From positions 1-15,322 of the forward strand of contig CAMOQY010000014.1 of NCBI GenBank assembly GCA_946623295.1: a stretch of DNA of 15,322 bases. The letters run 5' to 3'. Below the pieces are notes generated by a model. The model worked only from the letters and a program-made list of their open reading frames with translations. It did not search any database and had not been told where the DNA came from. The stretch is from an uncultured Lachnospiraceae bacterium (GTDB taxonomy: Bacteria; Bacillota; Clostridia; Lachnospirales; Lachnospiraceae). Shown here piece after piece: positions 1-5,945 of the stretch (position 1 is the stretch's first letter; each line of letters begins with the position of its first letter). The position numbers and the translations under genes were made by a program.

Positions 1-257
1 TAAATTACCATAAAAACGGCAGTCTTATATACAAACCCGCCTGATCAGCGCTTCTGAAGCAGTTTTTCCGTAGCTGCGGCCAGCGGATCTTCCAGGGCTT
101 CGCCCAAGCACAGGCCGAGCTGCTGGAGATGTTTGACGAACTACGGTCACAAACGGTTACACAAACTTGTTGACACTACCATTAATTATATGATTTATTT
201 GTTTAAGACAGTAAAAACTATTCTTTTTTATTAAAAAATTTTACAAACAAAGCCCCG
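1..257. other. Left-edge region without a recognised gene
   Basis: No convincing gene lies here. A plus-strand frame is open from 45 to its stop at 170-172 and ends in residues AELLEMFDELRSQTV. A minus-strand frame is open from about 137 down to its stop at 47-45 and ends in LAAATEKLLQKR. Both would be helical, neither has a credible start or ribosome binding site, and I recognise neither. They may be remnants of a decayed gene or chance openings. From about 180 on, the sequence turns very AT-rich, as expected for a promoter region. Confidence 0.5.
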
Positions 258-283
258 AAAACCGCATAAACAAGCGGTTTTTT
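258..283 (+). terminator. Intrinsic terminator upstream of livK
   Basis: An 8-bp perfect stem AAAACCGC (258-265) pairs with GCGGTTTT (274-281) around an 8-base AT-rich loop, and the T-run 278-283 forms the tail. It would end transcripts coming from the left and so isolate the livK promoter, which begins 25 bases further on. The stem is only half GC, so termination may be partial. Confidence 0.7.
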
Positions 284-307
284 GCGTCTTCATTTATGCA
301 AAAAATA

Positions 308-336
308 TTGACATCAGCACGCTAAAGTGCTAAAAT
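308..336 (+). promoter_or_regulatory. Sigma-70/SigA promoter of livK with embedded inverted repeat
   Basis: A perfect -35 box TTGACA (308-313) is separated by 17 bases from the -10 box TAAAAT (331-336), which is close to consensus. Transcription would start near 343, giving a leader of about 49 bases to the livK ATG. An inverted repeat AGCAC-N6-GTGCT (316-320 and 327-331) fills the spacer and reaches into the -10 box, the position where a repressor would block RNA polymerase. A small hairpin (358-373) lies in the leader just before the ribosome binding site AAGGGAGG (377-384). Confidence 0.8.
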
Positions 337-391
337 CCGTTTCATATTTTTAAGACTGTCGGACAACTCCGGCTAAAAGGGAGGTTCATTT

Positions 392-1552
392 ATGAAAAAC
401 GTTAAGAAAATTGTTGCTATGGCAATGGCAGCAGCACTCTGCGTAGTTTCCCTTACGGCATGCGGCGGCAGCAGCGATGCTTCCGCTACCTTCGTGATCG
501 GCGGATCAGGCCCTCTGACCGGCCCTGCCGCTGTTTACGGAATTGCCGTTAAGAACGGCGCTCAGATCGCTGTAGATGAGATCAACGCCGCGGGCGGAGT
601 GAACGGTATGACTCTGGAGCTCAACTTCCAGGATGATGAGCATGACGCCGAGAAGGCAGTCAATGCCTACAATACCGTCAAGGATGCCGGAGCCAAGGTT
701 TTCCTGGGCACCGTTACTTCCACACCTTGCGAGGCAGTTGTAGAGAAGACAAAGGTCGACAATATGTTCCAGCTGACTCCTTCGGGATCATCCGTAAAGG
801 CTGTTCAGTATGAGAATGCTTTCCGTATCTGCTTCTCCGATCCCGGACAGGGCACCGCTGCAGCTCAGTACATCGGCCAGGATCTCGGCCTCAAGAAGGT
901 CGCCATCATCTGGGACAACTCCGATGTCTACTCCAACGGTATCTACGAGAAGTTCAAGGCTGAGGCTGCCAACGCCGGTCTTGAGATCGTTTCCGAGCAG
1001 TCCTTCCAGGGCGCTGACAACAAGGACTTCAACACTCAGCTTATCGCTGTAAACGAAGCCGCTCCCGATATCGTTTTCCTGCCTATCTACTATCAGGCAG
1101 CCGCTCTTATCCTGCAGCAGGCCAATCAGGCCGGCTTTGACCTCAAGTTCTTTGGCTGCGACGGCCTTGACGGCATTATCGGCCAGCTCGAGGGAGATGC
1201 CGCTCTGGCCGAGGGAGTTATGCTTCTTACTCCTTTCGTCGCCGACGATCCCGATGAGAAGGTACAGTCCTTTGTAAAGACCTATCAGGAGAAATACAAT
1301 GAGGTTCCCAACCAGTTCGCAGCTGACGCCTATGACGGCGTATATGTTATCAAGGCTGCGCTGGAGGATGCCGGAGTTAAGGATGCCAGCGTAGCCGTCT
1401 CGGAGCTTTGTGATCTGCTTAAGGCCTCCATGGTCAAGATCACCGTAGAGGGTGTTACCGGTACCATGACCTGGACCGCTGACGGCGAGTGCGCCAAGAC
1501 CCCTATGGGCATGGTCATCAAGGATGGCAACTACACCGCTATAGCAGACTGA
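392..1552 (+). CDS. livK: Branched-chain amino acid ABC transporter, substrate-binding lipoprotein
   Basis: This is the extracellular receptor of a Liv-type ABC importer for leucine, isoleucine and valine or related amino acids. Residues 1-23 are a lipoprotein signal peptide: basic start MKNVKK, hydrophobic core, and lipobox LTAC with the acylated Cys at residue 24, followed by a GGSS linker. The mature part is a type I periplasmic-binding fold (Peripla_BP_6 family), shown by GPLTGPAAVYG and the segment AVDEINAAGGVNG near the start of the domain. The 386-residue length is usual for the family. The start is fixed by AAGGGAGG seven bases upstream and by the signal peptide. It is first of the liv genes, and a terminator right behind it should make it the most abundant product. 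The exact ligand cannot be read from sequence; relatives also bind other small amides or amino acids. Confidence 0.93.
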   Translation: MKNVKKIVAMAMAAALCVVSLTACGGSSDASATFVIGGSGPLTGPAAVYGIAVKNGAQIAVDEINAAGGVNGMTLELNFQDDEHDAEKAVNAYNTVKDAGAKVFLGTVTSTPCEAVVEKTKVDNMFQLTPSGSSVKAVQYENAFRICFSDPGQGTAAAQYIGQDLGLKKVAIIWDNSDVYSNGIYEKFKAEAANAGLEIVSEQSFQGADNKDFNTQLIAVNEAAPDIVFLPIYYQAAALILQQANQAGFDLKFFGCDGLDGIIGQLEGDAALAEGVMLLTPFVADDPDEKVQSFVKTYQEKYNEVPNQFAADAYDGVYVIKAALEDAGVKDASVAVSELCDLLKASMVKITVEGVTGTMTWTADGECAKTPMGMVIKDGNYTAIAD

Positions 1553-1568
1553 TACAAAGTCGATTCAG

Positions 1569-1599
1569 AGCTCCGGCGCAAAGTCCGCCGGAGCTTTTT
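1569..1599 (+). terminator. Intrinsic terminator between livK and livH
   Basis: A perfect 10-bp GC-rich stem AGCTCCGGCG (1569-1578) pairs with CGCCGGAGCT (1586-1595) around a 7-base loop, and the T-run 1595-1599 follows. It lies 16 bases after the livK stop. Placed inside the transporter cluster, it would end most transcripts after the receptor gene and lower the output of the permease and ATPase genes relative to the receptor. Confidence 0.9.
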
Positions 1600-1658
1600 C
1601 ATATCTTAAATCCGGTTTTGCCTTTTTCATAAAAAAACGGCTGTATCTCATAAAAAAA

Positions 1659-1688
1659 TTGATTTTTGTGTAGCGTTTAGTGTATTAT
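1659..1688 (+). promoter_or_regulatory. Probable second promoter, for livHMGF
   Basis: TTGATT (1659-1664) and TATTAT (1683-1688) are separated by 18 bases in an AT-rich stretch between the livK terminator and livH. The predicted start near 1695 gives a short leader with AAGGAGAGAGG (1707-1717) before the livH ATG at 1721. This would let the membrane and ATPase genes be transcribed independently of livK. Both boxes match the consensus at four or five positions, so the call is reasonable rather than certain. Confidence 0.6.
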
Positions 1689-1720
1689 TAAGAGTACATT
1701 TAATGAAGGAGAGAGGATAG

Positions 1721-2593
1721 ATGTTTATTTCCTACTTGCTTAGCGGCATAAGCCTCGGTGCCATCTATGCGCTGATAGCGCTGGGTTACACCATGGTCTA
1801 CGGCATAGCTAAGATGCTGAACTTCGCTCACGGCGACGTCATCATGGTAGGTGGTTATATAGCGTTTACCATAAGCGTCACTCTGGGAGCGGACGGATGG
1901 ATCGCGCTTCTGGGCAGCATTATCTTCTGTACGCTGCTCGGCATCACTATCGAGCGTGTAGCTTATAAACCTCTGCGCGGAGCCTCAAAGCTCTCGGTGC
2001 TGATTACCGCAATCGGCGTCAGCTACCTTCTGCAGAACGTAGCCCTGCTGATCTTCGGATCTGCTTCGCGTAATTTCCAGGCGCTTATAGTTGTTCCGTC
2101 CGTAGAGATCGGTTCAGTCACGATCCCCGGAAATACGATCCTGACCATAGGAGTATCCGTGGTCATTATGATAGTGCTTACCCTCTTTATAAATAAATCA
2201 TCCGCGGGAAGCGCTATGCTGGCCGTCTCGGAGGACAAGGGCGCGGCCCAGCTCATGGGCGTAAACGTAAACAAGACGATCAGCCTGACCTTTGCCATAG
2301 GCTCGGGACTTGCTGCCGTGGCCGGTATACTTATGTGCACGCAGTACCCCAATATCGGACCTTATACCGGGCAGATGCCGGGTATTAAGGCCTTTATCGC
2401 GGCTGTTTTCGGCGGTATAGGCTCCATACCGGGAGCCATGCTCGGCGGAATTGCGATCGGCGTCATCGAAAACCTGAGCAAGGCCTATATTTCCACTCAG
2501 CTCTCCGACGCCATTACCTTTGCCATACTTATTATCATGCTTCTGGTCAAGCCTACCGGTATCTTGGGCAAGAAGCTCAATGAAAAGGTCTGA
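1721..2593 (+). CDS. livH: Branched-chain amino acid ABC transporter permease LivH
   Basis: LivH is one of the two membrane subunits that form the translocation path of the Liv importer in the cytoplasmic membrane. The 290-residue protein is almost entirely hydrophobic, with about eight membrane segments, the usual size for the family. It has the LivH hallmark LNFAHGD at residues 33-39. The cytoplasmic coupling segment, starting with EDKGAAQLMGVNV at residue 171 and followed by a hydrophobic stretch ending in LAAVAG, is the equivalent of the EAA loop that contacts the ATPases. AAGGAGAGAGG upstream supports the ATG at 1721. The stop is 14 bases before livM, and the livM ribosome binding site begins at the stop codon, so the pair is cotranscribed. 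Confidence 0.95.
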   Translation: MFISYLLSGISLGAIYALIALGYTMVYGIAKMLNFAHGDVIMVGGYIAFTISVTLGADGWIALLGSIIFCTLLGITIERVAYKPLRGASKLSVLITAIGVSYLLQNVALLIFGSASRNFQALIVVPSVEIGSVTIPGNTILTIGVSVVIMIVLTLFINKSSAGSAMLAVSEDKGAAQLMGVNVNKTISLTFAIGSGLAAVAGILMCTQYPNIGPYTGQMPGIKAFIAAVFGGIGSIPGAMLGGIAIGVIENLSKAYISTQLSDAITFAILIIMLLVKPTGILGKKLNEKV

Positions 2594-2607
2594 AAGGAGG
2601 TGCCCGT

Positions 2608-3735
2608 ATGTCTGAAAGAAAGAATTCCGAAAGAGCAAAAGGCTTCTCCCTTCTTAAGATCGTGCCGTCAAAGAGCCGCGGAAAGCTCGTTACCGTGCTC
2701 ATACCGGTCGTATTTTTCGCTGTGTGTGCCCTCCTGGTCAATCTCGGAGTGCTTCGCAGCCACTTTGCGGGACTCCTTGTACCGCTCTGCTACTATATCA
2801 TCATGGCCGTCTCTCTTAATTTCACCGTAGGTATTCTGGGTGAACTCAGTCTCGGCCACGCGGGCTTTATGTGCATCGGCGCGTATGTAGGCGGGCTTTT
2901 TACTCTGCTTACCCAGGACTCGATCACCTCAGCCTGGATCCGCTTCCCCATCGCCATACTGCTCGGCGGTCTTATCGCGGCTCTCGCGGGCTTCCTTATC
3001 GGTGTGCCGATCCTCAGGCTGCGCGGGGACTATCTGGCTATAGTTACGCTGGCTTTTGGAGAGATCGTCAGAAATCTTGTCCAGAATATCTATCTCTCAA
3101 GGGACAAGGCAGGCCTGCATTTTTCCTTTACAAATGCCATTGAGCCCGAGAGGCTGGATCCTGCGACGAATGTCGATATCATGAAAGGACCGATGGCTCT
3201 CAACGGCATTTCGCCTGACGCCACGCTGCTGATCTCAGTGATACTGGTGGTGATCACGATCATCGTCATCCTCAATATGGTGGATTCCAGAGCAGGACGC
3301 GCGATCATGTCCATCCGCGACAACCGTATCGCGGCTGAGTCCACAGGTATCAATATCACCAAGTACAAGCTTATAGTATTCTCGCTTTCCGCGTTTTTCG
3401 CCGGTATCGCAGGAGTGCTCTTTGCTCATTATTCGACGGTATCGCCGCCCAAGTTCGACTATAACATGTCCATACTGATACTGGTCTTTGTAGTGCTCGG
3501 CGGCGTCGGCAATATACGCGGCTCCATCATAGCTACTGCGATCCTTTATATACTTCCGGAGGTGCTGCGCGGCTTCCAGTCCTACCGTATGCTGATCTAC
3601 GCCATCGTTCTGATCGTCATGATGCTGCTCAACAACAACGAGCGCTTCAACGCCTGGAAAAAGAACACTACAGAGCGCTTTACCGCCTGGAGGAAAGGGC
3701 TGTTCAGGAAAAAGTCCGGAAAGGAGGCGGAGTAA
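2608..3735 (+). CDS. livM: Branched-chain amino acid ABC transporter permease LivM
   Basis: LivM is the second membrane subunit and pairs with LivH. It has a basic cytoplasmic N-terminus of about 28 residues, then many membrane segments. Family hallmarks are LGELSLGHAGFMCIGAYVG, the segment LRGDYLAIVTLAFGEIVR, and the coupling loop IRDNRIAAESTGIN from residue 236 that contacts an ATPase. At 375 residues it is somewhat longer than typical because of both tails. The C-terminal cytoplasmic tail is odd: ERFNAWKK (345-352) is repeated as ERFTAWRK (356-363) with an 11-residue period, then a basic end. AAAGGAGG (2593-2600) fixes the ATG at 2608; a frame beginning at 2600 is a shadow. The stop TAA directly abuts the livG ATG, a sign of translational coupling. 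Confidence 0.95.
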   Translation: MSERKNSERAKGFSLLKIVPSKSRGKLVTVLIPVVFFAVCALLVNLGVLRSHFAGLLVPLCYYIIMAVSLNFTVGILGELSLGHAGFMCIGAYVGGLFTLLTQDSITSAWIRFPIAILLGGLIAALAGFLIGVPILRLRGDYLAIVTLAFGEIVRNLVQNIYLSRDKAGLHFSFTNAIEPERLDPATNVDIMKGPMALNGISPDATLLISVILVVITIIVILNMVDSRAGRAIMSIRDNRIAAESTGINITKYKLIVFSLSAFFAGIAGVLFAHYSTVSPPKFDYNMSILILVFVVLGGVGNIRGSIIATAILYILPEVLRGFQSYRMLIYAIVLIVMMLLNNNERFNAWKKNTTERFTAWRKGLFRKKSGKEAE

Positions 3736-4494
3736 ATGTCATTCGTTGAGATCAATAATATCGGTATCAGCTTCGGAGGACTTCACGCCGTCGAGGACTT
3801 TTATCTGAGACAGGAAAAGGGCGAGCTCTATGGACTGATAGGACCCAACGGCGCCGGCAAGACCACCGTCTTCAACCTGCTCACGGGTGTGTACAAGCCC
3901 GATAAGGGGACTTTTTTCCTTGACGGACAGAACATGACCGGCAAGTCCACGGTCGAGCTCAACAAGCTCGGCATCGCCAGGACCTTCCAGAATATCCGCC
4001 TTTTCGGCAATATGACCGTCCTCGACAACGTCAAGATCGGTCTTCACAATCAGTACAGGTATTCCGCTCTCACAGGTGTGCTTCGCCTGCCAAAGTACCG
4101 TTCCGTCGAGCGGGCCATGAACGAAAAGGCCATGGAGCTGCTGGATGTGCTTGAACTGGGAGAGGAGAGGGATCATCTCGCTTCAAATCTCCCCTACGGC
4201 AAGCAGAGACGTCTGGAGATCGCCAGAGCCATGGCGACCAATCCCAAGTATCTGCTGCTCGACGAGCCTGCGGCCGGTATGAACCCCAACGAGACCGCGG
4301 AGCTTATGCAGATGATACGTTTCGTAAGAGACCATTTCGATATGACGATCCTGCTGATCGAGCACGATATGAAGCTGGTAGCGGGTATCTGCGAAAAGGT
4401 CTCCGTGCTGGATTTCGGACAGCTTCTCTGTCAGGGAGAGACGTCGGCCGTTCTGAAGGACCCCGAGGTCATCAAGGCATATCTCGGAGAATAA
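3736..4494 (+). CDS. livG: Branched-chain amino acid ABC transporter ATP-binding protein LivG
   Basis: LivG is one of the two cytoplasmic ATPases that power the importer. It has Walker A GPNGAGKTT at residues 36-44, Q-loop Gln 85 in the motif TFQNIRLF, an ABC signature of the LivG type (PYGKQ, residues 153-157, in place of LSGGQ), Walker B ending in D176-E177 (LLLDEPAAGMNP), and switch His 210 (IEHDM). The substituted signature and the AAGMNP D-loop are normal for LivG and separate it from LivF. All catalytic residues are present, and 252 residues is the usual length. The ATG follows the livM stop with no gap, and its ribosome binding site AAGGAGG (3721-3727) lies inside the livM coding end. 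Confidence 0.95.
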   Translation: MSFVEINNIGISFGGLHAVEDFYLRQEKGELYGLIGPNGAGKTTVFNLLTGVYKPDKGTFFLDGQNMTGKSTVELNKLGIARTFQNIRLFGNMTVLDNVKIGLHNQYRYSALTGVLRLPKYRSVERAMNEKAMELLDVLELGEERDHLASNLPYGKQRRLEIARAMATNPKYLLLDEPAAGMNPNETAELMQMIRFVRDHFDMTILLIEHDMKLVAGICEKVSVLDFGQLLCQGETSAVLKDPEVIKAYLGE

Positions 4495-4504
4495 GGAGGA
4501 CGCT

Positions 4505-5218
4505 ATGGCATTACTCGAAGTAAAAGATCTGGAAGTGTCCTACGGCGTCATCAAGGCCATCAAGGGCATCTCCTTTACGGTCAACAAGGGCGAGATCATA
4601 GCCCTTATCGGTGCGAACGGCGCGGGAAAGACGACCACGCTCCACGCGATATCAGGACTGATCCCCATTGCCGGGGGCAGTATAGAATTTGACGGTAAGG
4701 ATCTGGCAAAGGTCCCCGCCCACGAGCGTGTCATGCACGGCATGGCTCAGGTTCCCGAGGGAAGGCGTATTTTCTCGCAGCTCTCCGTATGGAAGAATCT
4801 GATGCTCGGAGCGTATACCAGAAAGGACAAGGACGGCATCGAAAAGGATCTCGAAGAGGTCTTTCACCGCTTCCCCAGGCTCAAGGAGCGCCGCAGCCAG
4901 ATTGCCGGAACGCTCTCCGGAGGCGAGCAGCAGATGCTGGCCATGGGGCGCGCTCTGATGTCAAAGCCTGCCATAATGCTCATGGACGAACCGTCAATGG
5001 GACTTTCCCCTCTTTTAGTTACTGAAATTTTTGATATAATAAAGTCGATAAATGAAAGTGGTACCACAGTACTTCTTGTTGAGCAGAATGCCAGAAAGGC
5101 GCTTGCGATCGCAAACAGAGCTTATGTACTGGAGACCGGCAGGATCATCCTCTCGGGCGACGCAGACAAGCTGATGAATGACGATTCGGTCCGCAAGGCC
5201 TATCTGGGAGAATCTTAA
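4505..5218 (+). CDS. livF: Branched-chain amino acid ABC transporter ATP-binding protein LivF
   Basis: LivF is the second ATPase of the importer. It has Walker A GANGAGKTT (residues 36-44), the segment VPEGRRIFSQLSVWKNL around the Q-loop region that is diagnostic of LivF, a canonical signature LSGGEQ (137-142), and Walker B ending in D161-E162 (MDEPSMGL). The usual switch His is replaced by Gln 194 in VEQNA, which is the family norm for LivF. At 237 residues it is full length. The start is set by AAGGAGG (4493-4499), which overlaps the livG stop. One odd feature is a patch at about 5011-5080 that changes abruptly from GC-rich to AT-rich codons and contains a perfect extended -10 promoter element (see the separate entry). 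Confidence 0.95.
   Translation: MALLEVKDLEVSYGVIKAIKGISFTVNKGEIIALIGANGAGKTTTLHAISGLIPIAGGSIEFDGKDLAKVPAHERVMHGMAQVPEGRRIFSQLSVWKNLMLGAYTRKDKDGIEKDLEEVFHRFPRLKERRSQIAGTLSGGEQQMLAMGRALMSKPAIMLMDEPSMGLSPLLVTEIFDIIKSINESGTTVLLVEQNARKALAIANRAYVLETGRIILSGDADKLMNDDSVRKAYLGES
5012..5040 (+). promoter_or_regulatory. Candidate extended -10 promoter inside livF
   Basis: A perfect TATAAT (5035-5040) is preceded by TG one base upstream (5032-5033), an extended -10 element that can work without a good -35 box. The -35 position at 17-base spacing (5012-5017) is only CTTTTA. The surrounding 70 bases use AT-rich codons unlike the rest of livF. Transcription from here would start near 5047 and reach the kinase-like gene (5229) and rpoD (5946) without passing a terminator. 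Confidence 0.5.
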
Positions 5219-5228
5219 GGAGGTAATC

Positions 5229-5843
5229 ATGGGACGGGTTATTATCACTATTGCGAGGGGTTACGGAAGCGGCGGAAAGACGATCGGAAAGATGCTCTCC
5301 AGAGAACTGGGTATATCCTATTATGATAGGAATTTGCTTAGAGAAGCCAGCGAGGACAGCGGCATCGCCGAGAATCTTTTCGGACTTAACGATGAAAAGG
5401 TCAAGGTACGTCTTTTCAAAAAGAAACCCGAGGTGAGTGATGAGCCGCTCGGACCCGAAAATGACAGGTTTGTCTCCGACGATAATCTGTTCAATATCCA
5501 GGCGAAAAAGATCCGTGAGATCGCCGAGCGCGAGGACTGCGTGATCGTGGGAAGGTGCGGCGACTATGTGCTGCGCGGCCGCGACGACGTGATAAGAGTC
5601 TTTATCTACGCCCCGCGCAAGGCCTGCATCAAGGTCCTGATGGATATGTACGGCGTCTCGCCAAAGGAGGCGGAGAGATCCATCGAGGAGACGGACCGCG
5701 AGAGAAGTACCTATTATAAGCACTACACCGGACGCGAGTGGGACGACGCCACAAATTACGATCTGTGTCTGAATTCGGCTCAGCTTGGTTTCGAGAAGTG
5801 CGTACAGATGATCAAGGAGTACATCCGTATCAAGAATCAGTAG
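5229..5843 (+). CDS. Cytidylate kinase-like family protein
   Basis: This 204-residue protein resembles the cytidylate kinase-like family (Cytidylate_kin2 type), a P-loop kinase group common in Clostridia. The N-terminus VIITIARGYGSGGKTIGKML has the glycine-rich loop of that family in place of a classical GxxGxGKS/T Walker A. It continues with LGISYYDRNLL, and later IVGRCGDYVL and the helical segment EAERSIEETDRERSTYYKHYTG, which holds the Arg-rich lid typical of nucleotide kinases. Activity on CMP is not established for this family, so the substrate is open. I chose the ATG at 5229 because AAGGAGGT (5217-5224) lies just before it; an in-frame ATG at 5178 lies inside livF, would add 17 residues, and does not fit the conserved start. 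It sits 10 bases after livF and probably shares its transcript. Confidence 0.85.
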   Translation: MGRVIITIARGYGSGGKTIGKMLSRELGISYYDRNLLREASEDSGIAENLFGLNDEKVKVRLFKKKPEVSDEPLGPENDRFVSDDNLFNIQAKKIREIAEREDCVIVGRCGDYVLRGRDDVIRVFIYAPRKACIKVLMDMYGVSPKEAERSIEETDRERSTYYKHYTGREWDDATNYDLCLNSAQLGFEKCVQMIKEYIRIKNQ

Positions 5844-5856
5844 TGAAAGACAAAAG

Positions 5857-5940
5857 CCTTCCCCTTGAGGGGAAGGTGTCATGCGAAGCATGACGGATGA
5901 GGTGCTGACAGGTGTCATGCGAAGCATGACGGATGAGGTG
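5857..5940. repeat. Intergenic palindromic repeat, partly duplicated
   Basis: The gap between the kinase-like gene and rpoD is almost entirely one structured element. It begins with a perfect hairpin, CCTTCCCC (5857-5864) pairing with GGGGAAGG (5869-5876) around TTGA. Two identical 31-base units follow (5874-5904 and 5910-5940), each with a perfect palindrome GTCATGC-GAA-GCATGAC (5878-5894 and 5914-5930) and each ending in GGATGAGGTG. From memory, elements with this CTTCCCC/GGGGAAGG start and GGATGAGGTG end are scattered between genes in gut Clostridia. There is no T-run, so it is not an intrinsic terminator. The end of the second unit provides the Shine-Dalgarno sequence of rpoD. Confidence 0.85.
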
Positions 5941-5945
5941 TTAAT

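Noticed and set aside
170..198. A second promoter at 170 making a short RNA that ends at the terminator at 258-283
   Set aside because: TTGACA (170-175) is perfect, but at 16-18 bases spacing there is only ATTTAT-like sequence. No RNA structure of a known family is visible.
314..336. CIRCE heat-shock operator at livK
   Set aside because: The halves resemble the TTAGCAC/GTGCTAA core, but the gap is six bases where CIRCE needs the longer nine-bp halves with a nine-base gap.
4192..4206. Broken ABC signature in LivG (PYGKQ) as a sign of a defective ATPase
   Set aside because: LivG proteins normally carry an xYGxQ signature, and all other catalytic motifs are intact.
5857..5876. The CCTTCCCC/GGGGAAGG hairpin as a terminator before rpoD
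   Set aside because: The stem is strong but no T-run follows; the next bases are TGTCATGC. It may cause pausing but does not fit an intrinsic terminator.
5874..5940. Two equal repeats at a 36-base period, as in a CRISPR array
   Set aside because: Only two copies, a five-base gap in place of a spacer, and a strong internal palindrome with a neighbouring hairpin. This fits an interspersed intergenic repeat.
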